A DNA stretch of 60,000 bases. It comes from Owenia fusiformis (taxonomy: Eukaryota; Annelida; Polychaeta; Sabellida; Oweniidae). The position numbers and the translations under genes are program-made. Below the pieces are notes generated by a model. That model was not told the origin of the DNA and did not search any database. It saw only the letters and a list, made by a program, of their open reading frames with translations. This document shows, piece by piece, positions 35,616 to 47,892 of this stretch; within the stretch, counting starts at the first letter, position 1; every line of letters begins with the position of its first letter. The stretch covers positions 32,446,109 to 32,506,108 of the forward strand of contig CAIIXF020000002.1 of the NCBI GenBank assembly GCA_903813345.2. Reading direction: 5' to 3'.

Positions 35616-35905
35616 ATGTGTACACAAAACAATTGCATTGTTCCAAGATGCACCTGATATGGAACATCAGTTGTGAAAGACAAGATTGTAACATTTGTTA
35701 AGGTTCCAGAGAATGATAAAAGAAAGTGGTCAATTGCTATTCATCGAAAGATAAATCATGTAAGTCGAAACCTTCTTGTAAAGTTTGTTCTTTACACTTC
35801 ACCGATGATGATTTCGAATATCATGGTTTAGTAAAATACATTCTCTGAAAAAAGATGTTGGTCCTCATGTTTTTGATTATTGGGTCGATGTTCCTAATAT
35901 GACGA
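35616..35905 (+). pseudogene. THAP-domain pseudogene
   Basis: From ATG 35616 the frame gives MCTQNNCIVPRCT, then a stop, then VTFVKVPENDKRKWSIAI. After a frameshift it gives KVCSLHFTDDDFEYHG and later LKKDVGPHVFDYW. This is the order of a C2CH THAP zinc finger: CxxxxC, W, CSxHF, then the hydrophobic V.F box. The stop and frameshifts indicate it is dead. No transposase or other domain follows clearly. Confidence 0.7.
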
Positions 35906-36544
35906 ACATTATTAAATGTAGTAACCAGAAAATAAGACTTTTAAACCGTATGCAACAAAAAAGGACAACAATCGCGACATTGGTATTATTCACGATTCGA
36001 TACCTATGCCATTTGGTCGTTCTACTCCAACTGGAACTTACCCGTTTTGTACCTTGGTTGCCATAATTGCAATTTTATATGCCAAGTTCTATGTCCGTTC
36101 TTCTTCGCTATGCCGTCAGGGTCGCTTCTGAGTTTGTTCTACCAGGTTGGAAGAGTCACAACTGGGTTAAAAGTAGCATTGCATGCATACCCTGCGTGGC
36201 ATTGACCAACGTATTACGTAGTGCAACGCAATAGTACAATTTGTAAGTGAGGTATCTTATCAAATGGTGTGATAACTACTATTGTTATTTGGTTATTGCC
36301 TTACTCAAATGGTACAATATGAAACCGCAGACTGTGATCAGGCGAGATAATAAGTAGATAGTAAGTACATGTAGTATTCACTGTCCCGGGGATTAACACC
36401 GTATGTATAGAGACTCACTATGCTGCGAGTAGTATCGAGATATGTGCGTCGAAATCCAAATTGTCGCAGGAAAGAAATGTTTATTTCTCTTTTCTTTATC
36501 CCTGTAACCTTGGCTTACCTAAAAATGGTACTCCCTATGATGTA

Positions 36545-38287
36545 TCAGGTGGATAAAAAAAACGTCCCAAACTTTGAGAGTAAATATCTCAAAAACTATA
36601 AAAAGTATATAAGTGAAACTTTCAGTATTATACGTTCATCCTATTGCCTCTAAGACCTGAACGTTTCAATGCAATACCTTTAGTATTCACAACATAACGT
36701 TTAAAATGAAAAGTATGGTCTAAAAATGAAATACCGGGCTATAAAGTTATGACGTCTTACATTGAAAGTTAAAATAAATGATCAATGGGGCCCCCATCCT
36801 CACTACACACTGCTCGAAGCCTTTTCGTCCAGGAACTAATGACCTTCCTTATCTGTTCCATGGAGATATCTTCCCAACATTGGGTAATGCAGTCCTTCAT
36901 TTCCTGTTCTGAAAACCTCTGCTTTCGGCCTTGATAAACCTTCTCGGAAAGAGAGTCCCAGATACTGTAATCCATTGCATTGCAATCTGGAGATTGTGGT
37001 GGCCAGTCATCTTTTCTGATGAATGCAGGTGTGACCTCTGCAAGGTGATCTTGGGTAATTTTACTAGTGTGAGATGTTGCCCCATCTTGCTGGAAAATGT
37101 AGTTGTTGTCAGGATACTGTTGGCGGCAGTCTGGAAGAAGGCCTTCATCTAGTAGTTTTATGTAACTATGAGTATTCACCTTGGTTTTCTCAGTGTCTAT
37201 AAAATAAATTCCAGTCTTTCCATTTCAGGAGACACCTGCTGAAACCATTAGTTTTTTTGAAAACCTTGAACACTCATGATACAATCGGGAAACTGGAATA
37301 TTCTTCTTATTCACACCATAGACAACATCATTTTGTCTATTCCTTGCAATCTCCAACGTAAAGTCTTTTTCATCAGTAAACAGGATGCGTTTTACATCCT
37401 CCTTTGAATAACGGTCATACAGACGTTTGCAACGTGTTTTTCTCTTCTGTTTAACAGTTTCATCACGCCTAGACACCTTAATCCGTTTAAAAGCTTTGAG
37501 GTTAAGTTTTTTTGGCCATGTTTGGTCAAATCTTTAGCAATCTGCCGCTGTGATTTGTGTGTTCCTGGTCGTTCTTCTTGGGATGATATAATTTCCTCAA
37601 CATAGTCAATGTTCTCCTGTGTACAGACACTTCTTGGTCTACCACTCCCTGGCTTTCTATCAGTGCATCCCTTTGTCTCTAGCCTTTTGATGATTTTATT
37701 GATTGATCTTCTATTCCACTTTTTCCCTGGAAATTCCAGTGCAATCCTTGCTCCCTTCCATCCCTTTTCAATGAAACATGCCTCAATTATTGACTTATCA
37801 GTCTTGCTAAACACCATGATGGCAACTTGACAGTAATCTTTGGAAGACTAAAGTGAATGTGATATGAATAACTTTTAGCAAAGACTACAATGTAGCAACA
37901 TTGCACTTTTTGACCTGATCTGCAGTACAGTATTGCAAGACTCAGGAATGTATATTTTGACTGGGCAATGTCTACAATGTAGCTAGACAACATATAACTG
38001 TTTTTTTCTATTCCAAGAAGACACATTTACAACTCAACACCTGGTTGACAAGTGTCAGATGAAAGTTCCCAGGTAAGACGTCATAACTTTATAGCCCCGT
38101 ATTTCATTTTTGGACCATACTTTTTATTTTTAACGTTCTGTTGTTAATACTAAAGGTACTGCATTGAAACTTGCAGGTCTAAGAGGCAATAGGATGAACG
38201 TATAATACTGAAAGTTTCACTTATATGCTATTTATAGTTTTTGAGATATTAACTCTCAAAGTTCGGGACGTTTTTTTATCCACCCGA
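36545..38287 (-). mobile_element. Tc1/mariner-type transposon with long inverted repeats
   Basis: Terminal inverted repeats of about 230 bp: 36545 onward (TCAGGTGGATAAAAAAAACG) and its mirror ending at 38287, with TA on both sides. The internal transposase is on the minus strand (37817-36769). It is about 1.74 kb in total and is the best-preserved DNA transposon in the window. The two ends differ by small indels and substitutions. Confidence 0.88.
36769..37817 (-). pseudogene. Tc1/mariner-family transposase, DD37D spacing, nearly intact
   Basis: ATG at 37817. The N-terminal part holds helix-turn-helix DNA-binding regions (SIIEACFIEKGWKGARIA; then KPGSGRPRSV as the GRPR-like linker). The catalytic blocks are FTDEKDFT (first D), FQQDGATSH (second D) and PDCNAMDYSIWDSL (third D). 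I count 37 residues between the second and third D, the spacing of maT-like elements. Two lesions are visible: a frameshift at an A-run near 37508-37515 and a TGA stop at 37224-37222. Total length matches about 345 residues. It cuts and pastes DNA at TA sites in this family; this copy cannot make a full protein unless the lesions are sequencing errors. Confidence 0.85.
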
Positions 38288-38811
38288 TATAAGAGGCCCA
38301 GGATGTATTAGGCTAAAGGAATCAGGGATTTGCTTAACCAAAATACCTGAACTAAGTTGATCAATTTAGCAAATCAAAAAACCGCCGAAGATGATGTACA
38401 TTTCACCAAGTTTTCTGCTTTTTAGATTCTTAAAACCAAGAAACCTACAAACCCATGGCTAATATACATAATACCTAACCTTCCATGAATTTCCAAATTG
38501 CCTTCAGTAACGAGTAAAAAGAACGTTATGATAAAAGCATTGCAAAGACAGGTGTGCGAGTTTACCTGGGAATCATAATTATGTTTTTCTGCCCTTCTAG
38601 GCAAACTACAAAGTTCGAAAACATTATCGACCATCGCTTAGCAGATCACAGTGACAAAGATATGAAAATCAGAAAAATTATTCAACAAAATTCCATACAT
38701 AATTCAAAATAATCAAAAGGAACTACTTCGGAATTATACGAAATGAAATAACATCAGTAAATAAACACATTACTGTACAAAGTGAGGGATTCTGACATTT
38801 GCCTTGGTGCA

Positions 38812-39003
38812 GGACCGTACCCAGGGGGGGGGGCGTTCCACTCGTTTCCCCTGGCCAGAAATTCTTTCAAAATCATGCAATTTTTCACAATTCTGAGCAC
38901 TTTCCACATGTTTTTTTGCCAAAAACAGTCAAAAAGCTCCCCCCCTTGGCAAAAGCTCCCCCTTGGTAAAACCGCTCCCCTGGGTAAATCCTGTCTTCGG
39001 GCC
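38812..39003. mobile_element. CCCGTAGCCAG MITE, copy 2 (diverged)
   Basis: Shares CTGGCCAGAAATTCTTTCAA and AATCATGCA.TTTTTCAC with 33521-33702, plus the repeated AAAAGCTCCCCC words. The ends are altered (CCGTACCCAGG and CTTCGGGCC). Confidence 0.7.
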
Positions 39004-39898
39004 TGTTGGTGTATAACCCGAAACTTTCCTTGAAATAAAATGGCGGCTAATGAAGATCCGACGATAGCCTTAAGTATTGTTCCACTCGTTTCTCTTACAT
39101 ACCATACGTTGGTGACATATTATGTACCATTCGATGAACACTACCCTGAGCAAAGGTCATGTTTATTCAACTTCTGGTGGTAAACTGTTATTTGATTGAT
39201 CAAAGCCCTTTAGTACAGATCGAACGAATCTGAAGACAAATTGTGCAAAATTACGAATTAAACTATAGTATTTATATAAAAACGCCAATCTCTGTCAAAG
39301 TAGTATATCATAAACTCACATCTTCTCATTTGCTAAAATTCCAGTCCAAATCCATCACCTGTTCTCAAGAATTCGCTTGTTTTCCTCGAAACGCTCCATC
39401 GATTTTGGACACAATTTTAGAAACGCTCAAACCATTTTGTTTGGACATCATATTCAGATTAGAGAAGATTAAGTTATGAATCGAACATATCTCTCAAAAA
39501 CGTGTTGTTCTTGTTGGATGAATTGAAAAGTCCCAACCTGGTGGTGCTGCACATACCCATATTAGGTGGTGTTATGCCTACATGTGTGCTAAAACAAAAC
39601 CACTGACAAAAAAAACTTATATGTGATCAATTAACTTTCTTCTATTGATGCCAAGGGATACAATAGATCTTTGGGTTATACACTGATCCAAAATATCTGA
39701 TTTGACTCCAACAAAACGTTATAAAATGAGATTACCAATAAAATTCAAATGGAACAATAAAATCAAATTGAATGCATAGCATTGCCTGGCCGGTTGAGTA
39801 TTTTGTGAAAAATTGAAGGAAAGTATTTGTTTCACTAAATTTATCTGAACTAGAGATTGAGTCTGTATCTGTGTCATTTTCTGATAGAGCATCAGATT

Positions 39899-40651
39899 CT
39901 AGAGCACAGTTCGCTTGCCCTGGTGCCGATACTTTCCTAGACATCCACTTGTTGGGGCGTCTCTCTTTAGCTGGAGTATATACTGTACATATTTCTTGTC
40001 TAAGTTTAGCCAGCAATCAAAGACTGAGGGGACTGCATCTTCTTTTAAGTAACATCTGTTGGAGTATCCACCGGTATATCGATAATCCTCATCTTTGAAA
40101 TGGAGTGAACACACCACTGTTCCAGCTGATATCTTGAATGTGTTGTTTATGTCGCGTTTGATTTTGACCACCCATTGTTGTCTACTCTTGGGATCACTGG
40201 GAAAGCTGGAAATAAAAAAATGGAACAATATATTTGTAATTGTAAGTTTACATTGTGACATCAATCAGTCAATAAAAGTAAGTATATATACATATATATT
40301 TCTAGAAAGAATCATAATGTACATGTACATGTATGAGAACATTCTACAAATAAATTACAATAGGCTAATGTACAGATTGAGAATACTATAAAAACAAATG
40401 GTAAAAATATCACTCTCTACATTGACAGTGCAATGTACATGTATGATAAACTGCATTTAATCAGTATTATAGTTTGTGAAATTTTAAATACCTGTGAAAG
40501 GTGACCTTTCTTCCATTTTCACCCTTGTCCCAGTCTTTGTACAATGTGGCACACAGCAATTTCTGCGATCCTTTTTGATTTTGACATTCTTCCCTTCCAG
40601 TACAGTACTTGGGTTTGTAGCTTTTACAAGGATTTCAATATTGCTGTCCAT
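39899..40651 (-). CDS. THAP-domain protein gene (exon structure partly uncertain)
   Basis: A C2CH THAP DNA-binding domain split by one intron. The first exon starts at ATG 40651 (another in-frame ATG at 40666) and encodes NCCVPHCTKTGTRVKMEE. An AG acceptor lies just upstream at about 40687, so there may be an earlier non-coding exon. The second exon starts at 40205 after an AG and encodes FPSDPKSRQQW, VVCSLHFKDEDY and LKEDAVPSVFDCW: the conserved W, CSxHF and AVPS-F elements. The obvious donor (CACAG|GTATTT, exon end 40492) gives a frame mismatch. A GT 14 nt upstream (exon end 40506) keeps the frame but shortens the loop. The frame ends at 39899. An overlapping frame (40016-39732) continues with acidic, serine-rich sequence, so a later splice or frameshift is possible. 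Host gene or transposon-derived cannot be told. Confidence 0.6.
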
Positions 40652-41107
40652 GGTCTCTCGGGACATGTACAGGACATGTAGTTGAGCTGAAAACAAACAG
40701 ACATATGTTGTACGTTGCAACCAGGGTGAACTAGAAGAACTGAGAGTGTTTACTTTGTAGCAATTTTGTCGGGATTCATTGTAGCCGACCTGTATCAAAT
40801 GTACATGTTTGTATCAATATGGCTACAATGTAAAAATGGCGTCGACTCACGACTCGGCAAAGAAGTACTAATTTTGAAAGCTCTGATAAATATAGGACAA
40901 TGACAACCATGTTTTTCGAATCAAACGATAAAAATACATTAATATTGAATCAATAGTAATGTAACATATAAGTTTTGCTACATAATAGAAAGGGAATGGA
41001 TAGTAGGTTTTACAGATTTTATTATTTTTTGTTATTGTTTTCGAAAAATAGAAATACAGATCTTTCTCTCAATCGAGTCTCTGGAGTTATTATCTTCTAA
41101 CAGGTGA

Positions 41108-41440
41108 AATACTGTAAAACGGGTAATTTTGACACCGGGAAATTTTAGCGATTTTTCAATTTTAGGGGGTTTTAGCGCGGGAAATTTTAGCGAAATCCTT
41201 CAGATACTGAAAGAAATATACGATTTAAAAATATTTATCTTTTTCAAATTACAAACCGGAAGTCGAGCACTGAACGAAAAGCTCCTTAAATACTATATCT
41301 AGTATTCATGTAGTTTCTCGGGAATTTGCAAATTTTAGCGCCCGGTTTATTTTAGCGAATTGAATTTTTAGCGACACTATAGCGATCGCTAACAATCGCT
41401 AACAATTACCCCTCGCTAACAATACCTGTTTTACAGTATT
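41108..41440. mobile_element. ACTGTAAAAC MITE rich in TTTTAGCG words
   Basis: The ends ATACTGTAAAACGGG and CCTGTTTTACAGTAT are inverted. Within are many copies of TTTTAGCG in the left half and of CGCTAACAAT in the right half, so the element can fold along its length. About 330 bp and non-coding. Confidence 0.75.
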
Positions 41441-43819
41441 ACATGATTATGTCGTATCACAGGGTACTTAAAACGTGATATCTTATTTTAATACTTTAAA
41501 AACGAAGCCATGCCAACTTCAATGGTCTATACAGTAGGTTTAAGTGTATGCAATGTGGCCATTTGAGGTATGTATCTAAAGCTGAGGCTAAGTACTTTCT
41601 AAATGTGCCATTTTAAGAAAAGAATCGCAAGAATATAGTCCCGTAAACTGGAACTACTTTATTCGTTAATTTTCATCGGTGAAGCAGGGATTTTACCTGA
41701 AAATGAGTCCCTATGTTGGCGTAGTGATATATAAAAATCGAGACGCAAACCCTACGTTAAATAGAGTGTCAAGATGAAGGTTATGTATAGGGGAACGCAG
41801 AAATATAGTCATTGTATGGGCTAGTTCGTTCGAAAATGGCGATATGTACCCCAGAACTTGAATTTTGTGATTTTTTCAATATTTTTCAATGATTTACAGA
41901 AGTGACACCTTAAGATAAAAAAAATTGCTTTACAAAACCAATGGATTATTCTTTCAAGGGATATTATCGATTACAATTTTCTCTACATGATATTGGCTAC
42001 TTTCCTCAATTGTCTATGACTATTATCGATCTGCGAATTACGACAAAATATGAGATATCACTGGATACGTTTTAAATATATGAGGTACAATACATTGAGC
42101 ATAGTTTGATATTAAGTTTCATAAATCTACCATTGTGAAAGCCCAACAAGCAAAATTAGTCAATTATTCATCGTTTATTGGCCAATAAAATAATCATTCT
42201 TAGATTTGATACAACATAAATAGAGAAGTGAAAGGCCTTATATTCACACACAGCAGTCATTTTATTTGATAAATCAGGGAACGATATTGACCAACCTCAT
42301 TTTGTAAATTTGGGATTTTAGTGTCTGTCTAGGCTGTATTGTACATGTTCATTTTTCTGGATAAGCGTTCAAATTTATTTATGATTTAAATACAGCAAGA
42401 AAAAAAACGTTTTTCTTCGGATGTAAACCAAACATTTTTGGACGTCTGATATGCTAAAACTCACAATCCAGGTCGATCCATTATTTTTGTGCTTGACTGA
42501 TTTCAAATATTTATTCCATGTTATTCAGGAGATAAATATGAATTTAACCATGGTCAAATGTTAGCCCAAGACTCAACTTTAGAACAAAACTCTAAAGTGT
42601 GTCGTTTTTGATATTCCATAAGTTACAAATACTATATGGCATTTATATCTTTACATCATAAAATTCACCACATATACGAAAATGGTCAAACTGATGTATA
42701 TTTTTCAAAGCAAATGGGTGATCTAATGCCTACAAAACCTAAATGCACCATCAGTAACCTGTCATGTAAACATGAATAAATCATCAATGATCGTTAAAAT
42801 ATATTTGAATTTCGACGCATCTATCTCGGCAATACTCGCAGCACAGTGAGTCTCTATGCATACGGTGATTAGCTACTCTTATCATATGGGCCGACTTCTA
42901 GGACAGTTTTAAAGACCTGTTTACAAGAAAGGATGGCCACTGGCCAGTATATTTCGTAATAATAAATTATCATTATCATGAATAAATCCGAAGGTCAGAA
43001 GTAATAAAACCTGTTCAAAGCTCAACACTTCTCATGCTCAACTCATCACAATTTAGAAGTGCAATTACAATGAGTTAGTAGTCGACCCCTCCCCCCCCGG
43101 ACGGATCTGGAAGCTAACATGGGAGACCCACACTTCAATTCAGAAAAAAAAACAATTCGCGCTTGGCCCGTTTTTTTATTAATTGGCCGAAAAATTAAAA
43201 AATAAGGCCCAAAAAGGCCAAATAATGCCCAAAAAGACCCACCAAGCGAAAGCAATGTTTAACAAAACGCAAAGGGCGATCCTGTACGGAAGCGTTTTCT
43301 TTTAATTTTCCCCAACGATTACATGTTATTGAGACGAAAAAAGCAACTACTGAAAAAAGTATCATGAGCGGTCGTTCTGTGGTTCTTAATTTGACAATTG
43401 AAGAGACAAAGTATCATCTTGAATCTTTATTTGTATAGTTGTATACGTTATAGGTGAAGAACGACGTTGTCCTGTGGTTGAAATAATGAGAGGGATATGA
43501 AATAAAATCTACGGAGTTACACTTACTAACGCTTTACAGAAACATTTTATATTTTAATTTTATCATATCCCTCAAGGCCATAAAGCAAAGATCCCCCTGA
43601 AATTATGTGGAGGTCCCGCTGAAAACACGAGGAGGTCCTGCAGAAAAACACGGGAAGGTCCTGCAGAAAAAGGAGCAAGTGTTTCTCAACAATGGAGTGA
43701 ATCCCTATTATACCCTGAAAATCTCTCACTATCGTACCCAGCTTGATCCACTATTGTACCCATTTTGATGAATATAAATAGTTACAAAAACGAGAGTTCT
43801 GGCATACCTTTAACATGCA
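41441..43819. other. AT-rich region, no gene recognised
   Basis: No domain was found on either strand. A C/G-rich patch lies at 43085-43100. At 43605-43675 a short tandem repeat with words like GGAGGTCC.GC.GAAAAACAC occurs about three times. Confidence 0.4.
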
Positions 43820-44175
43820 GTTCTATGCTGTTTTGAGAATTATATAAAAATGTATTAATTGTTTATGGCGGGAATTCGAATGGTACAAAGTATCACTCTC
43901 GACATGGTTAATTTACAGTCGTGGCCTTAGGGCCCGAGGTTGATCCCCGGTCGTACCCCGAAAATATGTATACGTCACCACGCTGATGGGGAGGGGGAGG
44001 GGTGGGGTCCCCGCATGTGCCTCTCGAGCTCAGGGCAGGGAGGCTAACAGATGCCCCTCCCCATTGGAGCCCATGTTAGGGAGGGTAATATGAAAAATCG
44101 TGTACCTCCCCATAGAACTCCATGTGTGTGCAAGAACTACTAATACATTTTTATATAATTCTCAAAACAGCAAAT
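43820..44175. mobile_element. TIR element, about 350 bp
   Basis: GCTGTTTTGAGAATTATATA with AAAATGTATTA (from 43827) pairs with its reverse complement at 44142-44172. The interior is GC-rich (GAGGGGGAGGGGTGGGG near 43991). No coding. Confidence 0.68.
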
Positions 44176-44639
44176 ACAACTACATACGTTGTAATGGAAA
44201 AACGGTAATCTGGTAATATGATAAAGGATGATTTATGAGTAAATAAGTGTGGCAGTCAAGCTCAAATATTTGGCTTGCAATCAACCTTGATAAGTCGTGA
44301 ATTTTTGATCCCTTGGGAACGTACTATAACATTGATAAGTATATGCTTATAACGGCATATTTAAAAGATAACGAGGTGTAGTCAACTCATGAGGATACTC
44401 AATGTCAAGTCAATGGTGCATCTTTTCATGTTAAGTCAATACAACCTTAATGCAATCGTAACATCAGGAGAAAATAAGTAAACGTAAATGTACACTATCT
44501 TTAAATATCAAATCTTATTTCTATCGAAAACAAAAATGTTCACATATTTTGTAGCATGATGGTGTCGCTTTACCCAATGACACCTATCTCCGCCTACCTG
44601 GGTTCAAACTCTTGGATATTCTTAATTTAGATACTGTCT

Positions 44640-45725
44640 GAGCAGCGTGTGTGTGTGTGTGGGAATATATAAGGGCAAATGCCAAAGGGATAGAAATGGT
44701 GTGCTCCTTGTGTTTATTCATTTACGACCACTCTCGGAGCTTTCAGTTGCAGAGGTATTAACCCGCTATGGGTTCTTCAGGACAAGTGAGCAGCGTGTGT
44801 GTGTGGGAATATATAAGCGCAAACGCCAAAGGGATAGAAATGGTGTGCTCCTTGTTTTTATTCATTTACGATCACTCTCTGAGCTTTCAGTCGGAGGTAT
44901 TAACCCGCTCTGGGTTCTTCAGGACAATTGAGCAGCGTGTGTGTGTGGGAATATATAAGCGCAAATGCCAAAGGGATAGAAATGGTGTGCTCCTTGTGTT
45001 TATTCATTTACGACCACTCTCTGAGCTTTCAGTTGGAGGTATTAACCCGCTCTGGGTTCTTCAGGACAAGTGAGCAGCGTGTGTGTGTGGGAATATATAA
45101 GCGCAAATGCTAAAGGGATAGAAATGGTGTGCTCCTTGTTTTTATTCATTTACGATCACTCTCTGAGCTTTCAGTTGGAGGTATTAACCCGCTCTGGGTT
45201 CTTCAGGACAATTGAGCAGCGTGTGTGTGTGGGAATATATAAGCGCAAATGCCAAAGGGATAGAAATGGTGTGCTCCTTGTGTTTATTCATTTACGACCA
45301 CTCTCTGAGCTTTCAGTTGGAGGTATTAACCCGCTCTGGGTTCTTCAGGACAAGTGAGCAGCGTGTGTGTGTGGGAATATATAAGCGCAAATGCCAAAGG
45401 GATAGAAATGGTGTGCTCCTTGTGTTTATTCATTTACGATCACTCTCTGAGCTTTCAGTTGGAGGTATTAACCCGCTCTGGGTTCTTCAGGACAAGTGAG
45501 CAGCGTGTGTGTGTGGGAATATATAAGCGCAAATGCCAAAGGGATAGAAATGGTGTGCTCCTTGTGTTTATTCATTTACGATCACTCTCTGAGCTTTCAG
45601 TTGGAGGTATTAACCCAGTCTGGGTTCTTCAGGACAGGTGAGCCGCGTGTGTGTGGGGGAATATATAAGCGCAAATGCCAATAGATAAAATATACATGAC
45701 GTGGTGGGTCAAATACATACGTCAA
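44640..45725. repeat. 142-bp satellite array, about 7.3 units, dimeric pattern
   Basis: Units begin with GAGCAGCGTGTGTGTGTG at 44640, 44788, 44930, 45072, 45214, 45356 and 45498, with a partial unit at 45640. The first spacing is 148, the rest 142. Units 1-5 alternate between two variants: GTGTTTATTC with GACCACTCTC, and TTTTTATTC with GATCACTCTC, a 284-bp dimer. Units 6-7 depart from this. Each unit contains AACCCGCTCTGGGTT, a small hairpin. The ORFs across the array exist only because stops are rare; the period is not a multiple of three. A 44-bp insertion interrupts the last unit. Confidence 0.9.
45681..45725. repeat. 44-bp insertion shared with gene D intron 4
   Basis: The stretch containing CATGACGTGGTGGGTCAAAT and ACATACGTCAA interrupts a satellite unit. 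It is repeated almost exactly at 56632-56673 in gene D intron 4. Its core starts TGACGT and ends ACGTCA, an inverted hexamer. Confidence 0.6.
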
Positions 45726-47892
45726 GGGATAGAAATGTCAGTTGTGCTTCCTCTGGTGTGTTCGAGCGTTAACATCAATGGCGGTCATAAAAGGGAAAAT
45801 AGATCGCCTTTCAATTCAGTTTTTTTTCTTTTTTTTCTTTTTCCACGAATGATATCACATTTTCAAAGATTGTATTATTTAGAGCAATATATTGTGTACA
45901 TTTCCAGAAAAATTCAGTATTCAGTGACCTTTCCTTAGCTCCTACTTTTAGCTTTTTTCCAGTTACATTTTAAGAGGGCTGAAAAAGTTAATTTCATCAT
46001 GTTTATGGTAATTCTGACCAGGTACATGTACATTTTTTTGTCACTTCCTGTTTTGTCATTTCCTGTTAAGTACCACTGCACCTTAAAGCTGACAATACCA
46101 AGGGTGTATTGGAACCTAAATGTAGAGGTAGTCATTTATTTAAGGAATAAAAGGCCTCGATTGTATGATTTATGGCGTGATATATGACCGAAAATTTGAT
46201 TCTGTTCATTGTTAAAGATATGCTAGGCAGATAAGTAGGTGAGTATTACATAATCATGAAATGAATAAGTCTGAAAATACAATTGGTCAGAATGTACTAA
46301 AACCTGCCTGAAACTGAAAAACATTGCATGCTCTATTCCACACAATTTGGAGGCTTTTGAAATTCGCAGTAACAATGAATAAGTGCCTGTATATAATCAT
46401 TGCATAGAAAACACTTCATGTAGTGTTTATCAGATGTATTGAGTTGACCAAAATACTCCTTTGTTTACTATATACTGGACTACATACTGGCACCCTTACA
46501 TATATGTTACAGTACATATTGTAGAATTAATAATATAAGAGCTTTGCAAAATCAACATCTTATACAATCAACGTAAAAGACGGCTTGCCCAACCTTACAG
46601 GCAAACTATTATAGACAAAGGATCCGTACCTATTAGTGTACCTATAAGAACTTTCTATTGAAAAGGGTAAAATGGAATTCCAGAATTATTTTTACAAATT
46701 TTAAAATAGTGTGGAAAAATGGTAAAAAGGTGTTTTACAGTGATTCTTAACACATGTCATGTTGACTCTTCAAATGAGTAATTTTGACATATCTTCACAG
46801 AACCTTGATTAAAATCTTGAGTTTTGTAGATAGACTTAATTTCACTTTTAAATATAAGAACTACAATGTGTCCTAATCTACTAAGCTTCACTTCATGTAC
46901 CATTCATGCATAAATAGTTAGTAATCCTATTGTATTGAAAGACACCCTATTGTGTTTTTGTTGTAAACAGTGAATGGCCTTCTCCATTCATTGACAGATT
47001 GAGGTACTTCCACAAACCAGACCCCCTCTGAATTAACCTTTATTGTTTAGTATTGACACTATTTTATAATTCAAACATGAAATAAGAGAGGGTCCTAAGT
47101 GTGGAAGATACACAATATGAAAGTATAGCAAAAATTTTAGTTTCAAAACGGAGGTTATATTGAAATTTCCATTATAGTCAAGAATCCATTCTGCCTTGAA
47201 TGTATTGCTTAAGGTAGGTGCAACATAGAACCTTCTACAAAAATAGAAAATCTTATTTGGAAAGATATTCTTGACTGAACCTTCCCACAAACTCTGTCAT
47301 TTACAATAACTATTGTGTCAATGTATCACGCCACAGAGACATCCAACCCGGGTTCCCATAGATAATTCTGAGCACCATGTTCAAACCTCTAAACAGATTT
47401 GTATTCAATTTTCAATGATAACAAGATCAAAGAAAACGTGTCATTTGCAATGAAGCAATTAAATCAAAGGTAGCTTAAAATAATGTTTTTCAGAAATCTG
47501 TTCATGGGGTATACTATTAGAACATGTGATATGTAAGCAATGAGCCTGATCATCGAAAAAATATATTTTTCAGATAGTCATTAGTTCAAATGAATATTGC
47601 TTGTTAAAGAGACTCTATTGAGACTTCTCTGTGGCATTTTTTCTTTATTCCTTTTTGTTTTGAATTTTTAACACCATAACATTAACTAACTACTCAATAT
47701 GCAACTTTTCACCACGTAGAATTTTAAAATATTAAGTTTGAAAATTCCATTTTTATAATGGAGCTCAATGGGAAAAACGACACAATTTGAATTATTTGCA
47801 AACATAGCGGTGTGATTTTCTTGAAATTGACAGATATAATAAATATTGGTAGAGCGAAATGTTTGAAGAAAAATGAAGAAAATTCACCGTCC

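Noticed and set aside
44640-45680. CRISPR-like array
   Set aside because: Units are contiguous 142-bp near-identical repeats with no distinct spacers, in a eukaryotic sequence.
44647-45684. Repetitive protein ORFs in the 142-bp array
   Set aside because: The period is not a multiple of three, products repeat in shifted frames, and there is no splice or start context. Satellite DNA explains them.
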